From positions 1 through 64,000 of the forward strand of contig CAYUXW010000008.1 of assembly GCA_964449115.1 (NCBI GenBank): a DNA stretch of 64,000 nt. The letters run 5' to 3'. Below are positions 43,449-52,452 of this stretch, one piece after another. Under the pieces are notes generated by a model that did not search any database, was not told the DNA's origin, and worked only from the letters and a program-made list of their open reading frames with translations. The stretch is from UBA1783 sp964449115 (GTDB lineage: Bacteria > Bacillota_I > Bacilli_A > Erysipelotrichales > Erysipelotrichaceae). A program made the position numbers and the translations under genes. Numbering within the stretch: position 1 is the stretch's first letter; each line of letters starts with the position of its first letter.

Positions 43449-46421
43449 TTATTCCAGGAAGTAGGCCTTTTTTTCTTCTGCGGTCAGCTCTCGACCATTC
43501 AACATTTCTTTTGCAGCTTTTATCAGGGTATTTAAATCAACATTGTGAATGACATAAAAGGTATCATTTAATAGAGCTTCACTATCTTCATAGACAAACT
43601 CCAGGGCCTCACCATTTCCTGAAGAAGATACAATAATGATATTTTTTTGAAACTTCATAATTGTTTCCCCACTATCAATATCGTAAATGATATTATCTTT
43701 GGCTTTAACACGATGACTGCCGAAAAGCCAGAAATTCTCTTTTAAAAGTTTGTCATTGAAAATTTCTTTATATTCTTCAGTTAAAATCTTTTCTTTCAGT
43801 TCACCACTATATAAATCATAAACATCAACTTCTTTTTTCGAGTAAATCCTTGATCTGACATATAAAAGACCTTTTTCTTCATCAACAAAATAACAATCTT
43901 TATCTTCCAGCATTAAACCACTTTCTACTTCTAAAAAGTACTCTGCCTTACACTCACCAGTTCTACTGTCTCTTATCTCCACTGCTCCCTTGTAAGGTCT
44001 TACACCTTGATACATACAGTTATAAACAATTAATATCTCTTTGCCATCATTGATAAACTGGGCCTTTATACCGATGACATCATCCTTTTCTTCTTCAAAC
44101 TTAAGATTGTGGGCACTGAGTTTAGCCGACAGATTCCAAAGCAACTGGTGAGTTTGACCATCTAAAACAAATAATGATGCCGGATAATTTCCCGAAGCAT
44201 AGCCGTCCTCTACCAAAACAAGTATTGTGTCGGTTTCTTTGGTATACAATACATCATTGCAAGCTGATCTTTTAGCTGAACCTTCATCAGGTTTTCCATC
44301 ATAGTCAAAATCTGGAACAAAAACGACTGTATCCTTTATTTCTCCTGTATCACCATCAAAAACTCTGACGTAGGCATAATCATTATCCTTATCTTTTTGT
44401 AAATAATTGGTTTCTAAAAGAAATATCTCATTGTTTTCAAAGGCTTTTAAACGATGAGAGAACATGTGTACTGGATAAACATTTAATATTTCACCAGAAA
44501 ATGGGTCATTGATATAGATAAAACATTCGGCCGAAGGATTCATAACAAAAGAAACAACTATTTTACCACTATTGGAAAGAGTTGAAAAATTTGGTTCGTT
44601 GATAGCGATAGTACCTTTTAAAGGAGCTATGACATCAAGGGAAGATGAATTACCAGCCATATAGACACGTAAAATATTTTTGCCACTGGCAATAATGTAG
44701 TCATCTCTAACAGCATTACCATAACCCTCCTTATAGAAGTAGTGAGCTTTTTCCAGAGCAAAATCGACTTTAAAATCCTGCAGCATTTCTCCATTGCCAG
44801 CATTAAACAGCATTATCATCTTTCTTTCCGTACTATAAGCCAGAATTTTTGAACCATCAGCGTTAAAACAGAATCCATCTATTGGATTGGATTTATTATC
44901 CATTCGACAAATGGTTTTTTTATTTATTATGTCATAGGTATAAATATTACCAGATGTTGTCTGGATGGCTAAAATAGATTCTAAAGGAGCAATATTCATT
45001 GCTTTAAAGAAACTTTTATCAAAATCTGGATAGAAAAGGATATTATTTATTTCTTCGGTAGCTTTATCCCAGATTACAAGATACGGTTTATAAAGAGCAA
45101 TAATATAATCACCATCTTTTGTAGAATCAAGATGAATTAAACTCTCACCATCATTTTCATAGTAACTGAAATAATCAGCATCACGATATTGCTTCAGATC
45201 AACCGTATAGCAATGACTAAGAAACAGACTACCGTCATATAAATAGAAATTCCCTCTAAGATCAGCTGTTAAATATACTGTGGTGTAAGCTTTTAAGCTT
45301 CCCTGCTCGTTTTCACCACGATAAACATTATGGTGCCAGCTGTATTTACTTATTCCTAGTTTTTCAAGCTCTTCTTCGGTTAAATTATCAAAGAAATTAC
45401 TGGCTTCTTTTCGATAATCAAAAGCTTCTTTATATATTAAAGTATTATCATTAACCTCCAGGTTAAGCATTCCATCGCCTTTATTATAAAAAGTTATTTC
45501 TTCCCCATTTTTAAGAGCCAGATAATTTAAAATCCCATAATATTCCTGATATTCTGCCTTAATATCATATATTGCTGAATACTGATCATTGGCTCCATAA
45601 ATAAGACCATTATAAAGAGAACCTATTGCCTCGGTTACAATTGGTCGATCTGGATTATTGCCATCTTCTGGTAGAGCTTCCAGCGATAACAATAATGATA
45701 GATTCTTATCACCGTTATCCAGTGCCTGATTGGCTGATTGGGCCAGCCATTTTGATTCAGCGATAAGTGCGGCATTTCTTTCATCAGATATCTGTTTGTT
45801 TTTGATAACAACATACATCAAAAATATTGACAGCACCAATATCACACCAGCGCTGACTGCAGCTCTGATTTTATTTTTTCTAACTCTATCCCTTTGCTTC
45901 AAATCATCATAATTAACGTTCAGCATTGGGGCCAGAATTTGATGTTTTTCGTTATTTAACTTTCTTAATGATTCATTTAAAGAATTCGCTCTAACATCAG
46001 CTGCCAGTGGCTCTCTTTCTACTTTTTTAGAATCAATCTCTTCAAAACGCAGAGCTAATGGAAAAGAATCAACTGGTTCTCCTTCAATTAAAATAGCCAG
46101 TATTTTATCTCTTCTTCCCAAAGAAATAAAATAGTCTACTTCTTCCAGACACCACTTTGACTGTAGATATCTTGGCGAGCAGATACATATCAGCCACTCT
46201 GAGTTTTCTAAAGCCTGACGAATATCTTCACCCAGATTAGAAGAAAGAGGCAACTCTTCCTGGTCACGAAAAACCCTTCCCATTTTAGAGATGCCCAAAG
46301 ACTTCTTTAAAGAGGAAGGTATCTTGTAATTTTCAATTAAAGAATGAAGTTTTTTAGCTATTTCCTGATCAGGACTTTGATGTCGATAGGAAATAAAGGC
46401 ATTATAGTTATTTGTTATCAT
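43449..46421 (-). CDS. TIR-domain protein with membrane segment and beta-propeller-like domain
   Basis: The 990-residue protein begins with a TIR domain: YNAFISYRHQ (strand A), RVFRDQEELPLSSNLGEDIR (BB-loop region), LICICSPRYLQSKWCLEEVDYF. Glu94 in the W-C-x-x-E motif is at the NADase-type catalytic position. After about residue 180 is one membrane segment (residues 184-205). The remaining ~750 residues are many short beta strands with repeats such as DGDYIIALYKPYLVIWDKA and GFCFNADGSKILAYS, like a WD40/PQQ-type propeller on the other side of the membrane. Single-gene unit. It may be a sensor with an intracellular TIR effector; antiviral role is inference. Confidence 0.8.
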   Translation of the reverse strand: MITNNYNAFISYRHQSPDQEIAKKLHSLIENYKIPSSLKKSLGISKMGRVFRDQEELPLSSNLGEDIRQALENSEWLICICSPRYLQSKWCLEEVDYFISLGRRDKILAILIEGEPVDSFPLALRFEEIDSKKVEREPLAADVRANSLNESLRKLNNEKHQILAPMLNVNYDDLKQRDRVRKNKIRAAVSAGVILVLSIFLMYVVIKNKQISDERNAALIAESKWLAQSANQALDNGDKNLSLLLSLEALPEDGNNPDRPIVTEAIGSLYNGLIYGANDQYSAIYDIKAEYQEYYGILNYLALKNGEEITFYNKGDGMLNLEVNDNTLIYKEAFDYRKEASNFFDNLTEEELEKLGISKYSWHHNVYRGENEQGSLKAYTTVYLTADLRGNFYLYDGSLFLSHCYTVDLKQYRDADYFSYYENDGESLIHLDSTKDGDYIIALYKPYLVIWDKATEEINNILFYPDFDKSFFKAMNIAPLESILAIQTTSGNIYTYDIINKKTICRMDNKSNPIDGFCFNADGSKILAYSTERKMIMLFNAGNGEMLQDFKVDFALEKAHYFYKEGYGNAVRDDYIIASGKNILRVYMAGNSSSLDVIAPLKGTIAINEPNFSTLSNSGKIVVSFVMNPSAECFIYINDPFSGEILNVYPVHMFSHRLKAFENNEIFLLETNYLQKDKDNDYAYVRVFDGDTGEIKDTVVFVPDFDYDGKPDEGSAKRSACNDVLYTKETDTILVLVEDGYASGNYPASLFVLDGQTHQLLWNLSAKLSAHNLKFEEEKDDVIGIKAQFINDGKEILIVYNCMYQGVRPYKGAVEIRDSRTGECKAEYFLEVESGLMLEDKDCYFVDEEKGLLYVRSRIYSKKEVDVYDLYSGELKEKILTEEYKEIFNDKLLKENFWLFGSHRVKAKDNIIYDIDSGETIMKFQKNIIIVSSSGNGEALEFVYEDSEALLNDTFYVIHNVDLNTLIKAAKEMLNGRELTAEEKKAYFLE

Positions 46422-46482
46422 AGATAAATTATAAAGTTAGCTAAAATCAGTGTCAATTAATTAAAAGTAATAAACCCAAACA

Positions 46483-46507
46483 AAAAACATCTTTTGAAGA
46501 TGTTTTT
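46483..46507 (-). terminator. Terminator after glutaminase
   Basis: Perfect 11-bp stem AAAAACATCTT/AAGATGTTTTT with a 3-nt loop. It lies just past the glutaminase stop at 46513, with T-rich sequence following on the minus strand. Confidence 0.85.
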
Positions 46508-46512
46508 ATATT

Positions 46513-47463
46513 TTAATAAATCGAAAGGTTCAATTTTTTTGACAAATACTCTAAGCTTTTGACCGCAACTATACTGTTTCCAGCTTCATCAAGTCTTGGA
46601 CTGAATGCCGCTATCCCCAGTTTACATCTGGTAGAAGTTAGCACTCCACCACCCACTCCACTTTTAGCTGGTAAACCTACCGAAGCAGCAAACTCACCAG
46701 AGTGATTATACATGCCGCTATGAGCCATAACTGATCGCAAAATCTGCACATTTCCCGGGTTATATAACTGCTTTCTTTTTAAAATATGATAACCATCATT
46801 AGAAAGCAGATGAGAAAACTTAGCCAGCTCAATAGTATTTACCATTATAGTGCAACATTTATAATATATTTCAATAACTTCCTTTATCTTCGTATCTTTG
46901 GCTAGAGTACCAGCCTGAATCATTAAATGCAGACCTGAAATATTAGTATAAGCTCTAGCCATTTCTGGAATAAGGATCTCTTCACTATAATAAAGGTCAT
47001 GATTTCCAGTAATTTCTTTAAGATGATTTAAAATTACTTCAAAAGTATTTTCCTGATAAATCTCATATAATAAAGCAATTGTCGCTATGGCACCAATACT
47101 GACCATCGGATTTCTTGGTTTTCTTTTTCCCAGTTCTAAATCAATGATACTGTTATAAGGAAGAGCTGTAGGTTTTATATCAATAGTTTGAGTTATTTCA
47201 GCTAAAGATTTATTTTCCAATAGAATTAGAAAAGTCAAAACCTTGGAAACACTCTGCATAGAGAATCGCTGCTTCACATCTCCTGCCTGATGGACATTTC
47301 CCTTATCATCTACTAAAACTAAAGCCCATTTATCCAGCTCTTTTTCATCTTTGATGCCTAAATAATCCATAGTTGAACCCTTCCTATGGTATTTTGAGCC
47401 ATATGCCAGGGATTCTTTTAGTATTTCATCATAATTTATATTTTTCTGCTTTTTGTTTTCCAT
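46513..47463 (-). CDS. glsA: Glutaminase A
   Basis: The 316-residue serine-dependent beta-lactamase-like fold glutaminase has the S-x-x-K motif in FSMQSVSK (Ser71, Lys74). It also has LPYNSIIDLELGKRKPRNPMVSIGAIA and, near the C-terminus, GLPAKSGVGGGVL and GIAAFSPRLDEAGNS. It converts glutamine to glutamate and ammonia in the cytoplasm. It lies downstream of the cyclic amidohydrolase gene, separated by a hairpin, and has its own terminator. Confidence 0.93.
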   Translation of the reverse strand: MENKKQKNINYDEILKESLAYGSKYHRKGSTMDYLGIKDEKELDKWALVLVDDKGNVHQAGDVKQRFSMQSVSKVLTFLILLENKSLAEITQTIDIKPTALPYNSIIDLELGKRKPRNPMVSIGAIATIALLYEIYQENTFEVILNHLKEITGNHDLYYSEEILIPEMARAYTNISGLHLMIQAGTLAKDTKIKEVIEIYYKCCTIMVNTIELAKFSHLLSNDGYHILKRKQLYNPGNVQILRSVMAHSGMYNHSGEFAASVGLPAKSGVGGGVLTSTRCKLGIAAFSPRLDEAGNSIVAVKSLEYLSKKLNLSIY

Positions 47464-47480
47464 TTTATACTCCTAAAGTC

Positions 47481-47509
47481 AAAGGATGACAGTTAGACTA
47501 CCATCCTTT
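47481..47509 (-). terminator. Hairpin after the cyclic amidohydrolase gene
   Basis: Stem AAAGGATG/CATCCTTT with a 13-nt loop and a weak T tract on the minus strand, just past the stop at 47523. It could be a partial terminator. Confidence 0.6.
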
Positions 47510-47522
47510 AGCTGACTTCTTT

Positions 47523-48896
47523 TTAATATTTTGCTTGAGAAGGAATAAATTTACCATGTCCCTTTTCGCCTTTCAGCACTCCATTTTCAACGATTACTTT
47601 ACCACGAACCATTGTCAATATTGGAGCTCCTTTTAATTTCCAGCCATCATAAGGCGAGAAATCAGAAAGGCTATGCAAATCATCAACAGATAGGGTATAT
47701 TCTTTTTCTAAATCTACCATTACAATATCTGCATCATATCCAACATCAATCAAACCCTTTCTTGGCAATAGATTGAAGTGTTTTGCGCAATTATAACTTG
47801 ATATTTCTACCAGTTTCTCTAAAGTTATTTTGCCTTTATTAACTCCTTCAGATAACATTACTGGAAGCATGGTTTCAATTCCAGCCATACCAACTGTTGC
47901 TGACCAGAATTCCTGTTTATGTTTTTTGGCACAAGGGGCATGGTCAGAACCCAAGGTTTCAATAATACCCTTATTGATACCATCCCATAATCCCTGATTG
48001 TCCTGTTTGGTACGAATTGGAGGATTGACCTTACTTAAGATTCGATCAGCATCATCATAGTTCATGACCAGATATTGTGGACAGGTCTCAGCAATAATTT
48101 TAATACCTTCACCACGCAACTTTTCAATCAACTCAGGGCCTTCTTTGGTGCTGAGATGAACGATATAAAGTGTTGCACCGGTAATCTTGGCAAAATAAGC
48201 ACAGCGGATAATTGCCTCCAGCTCAACAAAATTTGGTCTGGTTTCTGCCCAACGCACAATTTTATTGAACTGTTCATCCTTTAGATCTCTCTCTTTATAC
48301 TGGAAGAAAATTTCGATATTTTCTGCATGCACCTGAGCTTGGGCATATGGCGAAGTTTTCGCAATCTTATCAAAACCAAAGTAAATTATACCATCATCGA
48401 TTCCTACCTGTGGAGGAACAGCTTCCTTGCCACGATAAGGTATGTAGAATTTAAACCCTAGAATTCCCTTTTCATACAGACTCGGAATTTCTTCAAGGTT
48501 TTCAGGTGTATAAAGAGCACATTGCAAAGCACAATCAATATAAGAATTGGCTTCAAGAACATCAATTCTGCCACCTTTTTTGAAAATCTGTTCTTCAATT
48601 GGACCATTATCAAGATTCATACGGTCAATCATTGTGGTGACTCCACCAAAGGCAGCAGAGATTGATTCTGCTTCATAAGATTTAACTACATCCCAATCAG
48701 GCCAACCAATGTGAACATGGGTATCAATTAAACCAGGAATCAGATATTTACCATCAGCATCAATAATGCGCTCTGCACTGTCTGCACAGATAGTTTGTGC
48801 AATTTTAACGATTTTTTCATTTTCAACTAAAACATCAAGTTTTCTAGTACTGTCCGGACTTACTACCAAGCCATTTTTAAAAAGTATCCTACTCAT
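47523..48896 (-). CDS. Cyclic amidohydrolase (dihydroorotase/dihydropyrimidinase/allantoinase family)
   Basis: The 457-residue metal-dependent hydrolase has DTHVHIG (His60, His62), LGFKFYIPY (Lys149, the probable carbamylated lysine), QVHAEN, IVHLSTKEG, ETCPQYLVM, and LGSDHAPC. These are the metal and active-site positions of the dihydroorotase superfamily. Whether it acts on dihydroorotate, dihydropyrimidine or allantoin cannot be decided. No pyr genes are next to it. It is divergent from a KdgT-like permease, which may import its substrate or be unrelated. Confidence 0.85.
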   Translation of the reverse strand: MSRILFKNGLVVSPDSTRKLDVLVENEKIVKIAQTICADSAERIIDADGKYLIPGLIDTHVHIGWPDWDVVKSYEAESISAAFGGVTTMIDRMNLDNGPIEEQIFKKGGRIDVLEANSYIDCALQCALYTPENLEEIPSLYEKGILGFKFYIPYRGKEAVPPQVGIDDGIIYFGFDKIAKTSPYAQAQVHAENIEIFFQYKERDLKDEQFNKIVRWAETRPNFVELEAIIRCAYFAKITGATLYIVHLSTKEGPELIEKLRGEGIKIIAETCPQYLVMNYDDADRILSKVNPPIRTKQDNQGLWDGINKGIIETLGSDHAPCAKKHKQEFWSATVGMAGIETMLPVMLSEGVNKGKITLEKLVEISSYNCAKHFNLLPRKGLIDVGYDADIVMVDLEKEYTLSVDDLHSLSDFSPYDGWKLKGAPILTMVRGKVIVENGVLKGEKGHGKFIPSQAKY

Positions 48897-48923
48897 ATTT
48901 TACCCCCTTTTCTTTATTTTATA

Positions 48924-48937
48924 TGTAAGCACTTTCA
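48924..48937 (-). promoter_or_regulatory. Possible cre-like site upstream of the amidohydrolase
   Basis: TGTAAGCACTTTCA matches the cre consensus TGWAARCGYTWNCW except one core base (CA for CG). It is 28 bp upstream of the start codon. Confidence 0.35.
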
Positions 48938-49012
48938 TGTAATTCAATTATATTATATTTTTGCCTACTTTTCAAAAATTATATTCTGATAGCCAATAAT
49001 GAAATAAAAACC

Positions 49013-49041
49013 TTGACAAAATAATTACCAAAAACAATAAT
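49013..49041 (+). promoter_or_regulatory. Promoter of the KdgT-like permease
   Basis: TTGACA (49013-49018), 17 nt, AATAAT (49036-49041). The element AATAATGAAAT occurs as direct repeats at 48995-49005 and 49045-49055, exactly 50 bp apart and flanking the promoter, which could be operator halves. Confidence 0.7.
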
Positions 49042-49080
49042 TAAAATAATGAAATTTACTGAAAAAGGAGGTAAAGACTG

Positions 49081-50019
49081 ATGTATAAAGCCATTAATAA
49101 AATCCCGGCAGGTATGTTTTTAGTACCTATGATAGTGAGCATGCTGCTGATATCGTTTTTCCCAAATATGTATAGTGCTGTAGGTGGAACAATGGCAGAA
49201 CTATTTGATCATGGTACAGGGGTAATCATCGGACTGTTGGTTTTTGCAGCTGGAACAACCATTGAAATCAAAAGTCTGGTTCCTTTATTAAAACGTCACC
49301 TTCCTATGATATTATTTAAAACCCTGTGGTCAGCATTACTTCTGGTGATATTTTTTAAAGTCTTTGGTATGGAAGGATTTTTAGGAATCAATATCTTAGC
49401 TTTCGGCTGTGTAATCTTCTCCTTGAATCCAGCTGTAGCATTTGCGATACATTCCGAATATGGAGATAAGAATTTTGGAGGAGTTTATGGATTATATGGC
49501 ATTATGGGTATGCAATTTGCTCCTATGATTGTTTTAAGTTTACTTACATCTGGCGGCGATTTAAAAGCCATTGAATGGATGCCTATAATATCTGTCTTTC
49601 TGCCTTTAATTTTAGGACTGATACTCGGTAATCTGGATCCTGCTTTTGGTGAGTTCTTTTCTCCTTTGATGGGAAAGTTGCTGCCATTTCTAGGTTGGAA
49701 TCTGGGCACTGATATGAATCTGTTTTCAGCTATTGGCTCTGGTGCAGCTGGCATTATTATGAGTATCCTATTTTTGGTGCTGATGCTGCCTTTAATTCTT
49801 ATGGATAAATATGTCTTTAAAAAGAACAATGGAGTTGATGGAGCAGCTATCTGGAATGTGGCTGGTATGTCTATCGGTAATCCTGCTGCCATAGCTATGG
49901 CCTTTCCTCTGCTGTTTGGAAATCAGGTAGAAAGTGCAATGGCAATTGTGGCGATGGCCTGTATAATAACCTCCATTCTTTCTCCATTAATAGCTCAAAA
50001 ACTATCTCAGCAAAATTAA
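49081..50019 (+). CDS. 2-keto-3-deoxygluconate permease family (KdgT-like)
   Basis: The 312-residue protein with about ten membrane segments matches the KdgT family from its start KINKIPAGMFLVPMIVS-like (INKIPAGMFLVPMIVSMLLI), through FAAGTTIEIKSLVP and GGVYGLYGIMG, to AAIWNVAGMSIGNPAAIAMA. Known KdgT imports 2-keto-3-deoxygluconate, but no Kdg catabolic genes are near. AAGGAGG precedes the ATG. It is divergent from the cyclic amidohydrolase. Confidence 0.85.
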   Translation: MYKAINKIPAGMFLVPMIVSMLLISFFPNMYSAVGGTMAELFDHGTGVIIGLLVFAAGTTIEIKSLVPLLKRHLPMILFKTLWSALLLVIFFKVFGMEGFLGINILAFGCVIFSLNPAVAFAIHSEYGDKNFGGVYGLYGIMGMQFAPMIVLSLLTSGGDLKAIEWMPIISVFLPLILGLILGNLDPAFGEFFSPLMGKLLPFLGWNLGTDMNLFSAIGSGAAGIIMSILFLVLMLPLILMDKYVFKKNNGVDGAAIWNVAGMSIGNPAAIAMAFPLLFGNQVESAMAIVAMACIITSILSPLIAQKLSQQN

Positions 50020-50026
50020 GTCAATT

Positions 50027-50065
50027 AAAATGAGTAGATTCATTTAAGGTAAATCTACTCATTTT
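50027..50065 (+). terminator. Terminator after the KdgT-like permease
   Basis: Perfect 14-bp stem AAAATGAGTAGATT/AATCTACTCATTTT with an 11-nt loop followed by T-rich sequence. It faces the convergent PhnA-like gene. Confidence 0.9.
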
Positions 50066-50070
50066 TTATT

Positions 50071-50409
50071 TTATCTTACTTTTATAACTGATGATTTTAA
50101 AAGCAATAAGCCAAAACCATCTACTCTTCCCTGGATATCATGACCATCCTGTGGATAATCAAGTATCGTTATCCCTTTGACTTTTGTTCCCTGTTTTATG
50201 GTATCAGAACCCAATTTGATATCCATCGCTATTATATCTTCCGAGCCATCAACTATTTCATTTCCAAAAGGATCTCGCACTTTAGAGGCTTCTTCAGCCA
50301 ATTTTTGACTCTCTTCTGTCCACTCATAAAAACACATCGGACAAACCAGCATATTACCATCTTCATAAGTGTATGAAGCATCACATTTAGGACAATTAGG
50401 TAAACTCAT
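50071..50409 (-). CDS. PhnA/YjdM-family zinc-ribbon protein
   Basis: The 112-residue protein has the N-terminal zinc ribbon LPNCPKCDASYTYEDGNMLVCPMCFYEW (C-x2-C...C-x2-C). It also has VKGITILDYPQDGHDIQGRVDGFGLLLLKSSVIKV, typical of the YjdM/PhnA C-terminal domain. Despite the old name, the family has no proven phosphonate role here. Single-gene unit with GGAG before the ATG. Confidence 0.9.
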   Translation of the reverse strand: MSLPNCPKCDASYTYEDGNMLVCPMCFYEWTEESQKLAEEASKVRDPFGNEIVDGSEDIIAMDIKLGSDTIKQGTKVKGITILDYPQDGHDIQGRVDGFGLLLLKSSVIKVR

Positions 50410-50571
50410 AATCTATCTCCTTTCCATTTTTAACAATATTCATTAATAAATATTTCTATACACTGATTATTGATTAACTTAAACATAAATTAAGTCTGTG
50501 TCAACTATTCTTAATTCAATATTACAACATTTTTTGAAATATTAATAATTTCCCAGCAATCCAATTTAACC

Positions 50572-52452
50572 TTAAGCTTGTCCAGCAAGGTACAATTCAG
50601 CATAATAACCATTTTTATCAAGCAACTGCTGATGAGTGCCAACTTCCACAATCGTTCCACTATCCATAACAATAATCCTATCAGCATCTTTTATTGTTGA
50701 AAGTCTATGGGCTATTATAAAACTGGTAGAATCAGCTGCCAGCTGTTTTAAACCTTGCTGAATAAGCAATTCTGTTCTTGTATCAACCGAAGAAGTAGCC
50801 TCATCCAGAATAATGATAGGGGCTTTTTTAATCATCGCTCTGGCTATTGTTATCAGCTGAATTTCTCCTTTACTTAAATTAGAAGCTTCTTCAGTTAAAA
50901 CTGTATCATAACCTTCAGGCAGACACTCAATAAATGAATCTGCTCTTGCCAGTTTGGCAGCATCTTTAATCTGTTCAAAATCAACATCTGATAAATCCTG
51001 CTCATTTGAAATATCTGCTCCATAGGCAATATTATCTCTGATACTACCTGAAAATAGCCAGGTATCCTGTAAAACCATAGAATATGCTTTTCTTAACTCT
51101 TCAGTTTTATAGTCTTTCACATCTTTTCCATCAATATAGATTTTCCCATCAGCTATTTCATAAAAGCGCATCAATAGATTAACAAGAGTTGTTTTTCCCG
51201 CCCCAGTTCTTCCAACAATTGCGATCTGCTCTCCAGGATTAACTTTTAAATCAACACCATCAAAAAGCAGGTTTTCTGTATAGCCAAAATCAACCTTGTT
51301 AAATTCAATCTTTCCTTTAATGGTACTGACCTCTATACTTTCATCTCCCAATTCAACAATCTCTTCTGCATCTAAAAAATCAAAGACTCTTTCTGCTGAA
51401 GCTAAAGCGGACATGATAGTATTAAAAATTCCCAATACCTGATTAAATGGACCACGCAACATCTGGGTATATTGTAAAAAAGCCTGAAAGTCTCCAAGAG
51501 ATAATGTACCGCTAATAACATATCTTCCACCCATGATAGCAAGTAAGACATAATTTGAATTTAGAATTAAATCACCAGCAGGTCTGGTAACAAAAGAAAC
51601 CAACGAAGATTTCCATTCGCTGTCATATAGCTCTTCATTTAAGCTGGAAAGTTCTTCTTTTAACTGCTTACCGATATTGTAATGTTTTACAATATCTTCA
51701 CCCATGTAGGCTTCTTCAATCTTCCCATTAAAAACTCCTGTCAGATTAGCATTTTTCTGAAAGATAGGTTTTGCTTTTTTCACAAGATATTTCACCATCA
51801 TATAAGATACCGGTATAACTATCATTGAAAGAAAAGCCAATATCGGGTTAATGATAACCATCATTATGATAACACCCACAAGTAAAACAACAGCAGACAG
51901 AGAACTAGTCAAACCACTTTGCAGGGTGTTTGCTACATTGTCTAAATCATTGCTTAAAAGCGAAGTCATATCTCCTGCAGATGAACGATCAAAATAATTC
52001 AAAGTAAGTTTATTTAATTTGACCTGCATTTGATTTCTTAACGATTTTATTACTTTTTGAGAGACTCTTACCATTAAAATGTTGGAAATATAGTTAGAAA
52101 GAAAATTTAAAACATAAAGAATTATTAAAACTGTACCAATTTTCCCTAAAACAGTCCAATCTAAAACAATGTTTTCAGTTAAAACTTTAGTAAATATATT
52201 TATAATTTGACCAATCTTTCTTGGAATTAATATCTGCGTGAGAGATGTAGTTAATGTCAAAAGAATCGCCGCTAGGAAAATCCACTTAAATGTAGCCAGA
52301 TTTTTTAACAGTCTAATCAGCGTTTTCTTAACATCTTTTGTGCTTCCAGATGCCAAAAGTCCAGAAACACGCCCAGCTCCTCCAACACCTCTGGAAACTG
52401 TTGGTAAACCTTCCTGCTGTTTATCTTTATTGTTCATGTTTTCTGTACTCAT
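50572..52452 (-). CDS. Heterodimeric ABC exporter subunit (full ATP site half)
   Basis: The 626-residue protein has six membrane segments followed by an ATPase domain. Walker A is VGRTGAGKT, signature is NLSKGEIQL (altered LSGGQ), Walker B is IIILDEATSSVD with catalytic Glu, and the H-loop is IAHRLSTIKD. It overlaps the 573-residue partner by 4 bp. The partner lacks the catalytic Glu but keeps FSGGQ, so the pair has one full and one degenerate ATP site, as in typical heterodimeric multidrug or lipid exporters. Confidence 0.93.
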   Translation of the reverse strand: MSTENMNNKDKQQEGLPTVSRGVGGAGRVSGLLASGSTKDVKKTLIRLLKNLATFKWIFLAAILLTLTTSLTQILIPRKIGQIINIFTKVLTENIVLDWTVLGKIGTVLIILYVLNFLSNYISNILMVRVSQKVIKSLRNQMQVKLNKLTLNYFDRSSAGDMTSLLSNDLDNVANTLQSGLTSSLSAVVLLVGVIIMMVIINPILAFLSMIVIPVSYMMVKYLVKKAKPIFQKNANLTGVFNGKIEEAYMGEDIVKHYNIGKQLKEELSSLNEELYDSEWKSSLVSFVTRPAGDLILNSNYVLLAIMGGRYVISGTLSLGDFQAFLQYTQMLRGPFNQVLGIFNTIMSALASAERVFDFLDAEEIVELGDESIEVSTIKGKIEFNKVDFGYTENLLFDGVDLKVNPGEQIAIVGRTGAGKTTLVNLLMRFYEIADGKIYIDGKDVKDYKTEELRKAYSMVLQDTWLFSGSIRDNIAYGADISNEQDLSDVDFEQIKDAAKLARADSFIECLPEGYDTVLTEEASNLSKGEIQLITIARAMIKKAPIIILDEATSSVDTRTELLIQQGLKQLAADSTSFIIAHRLSTIKDADRIIVMDSGTIVEVGTHQQLLDKNGYYAELYLAGQA

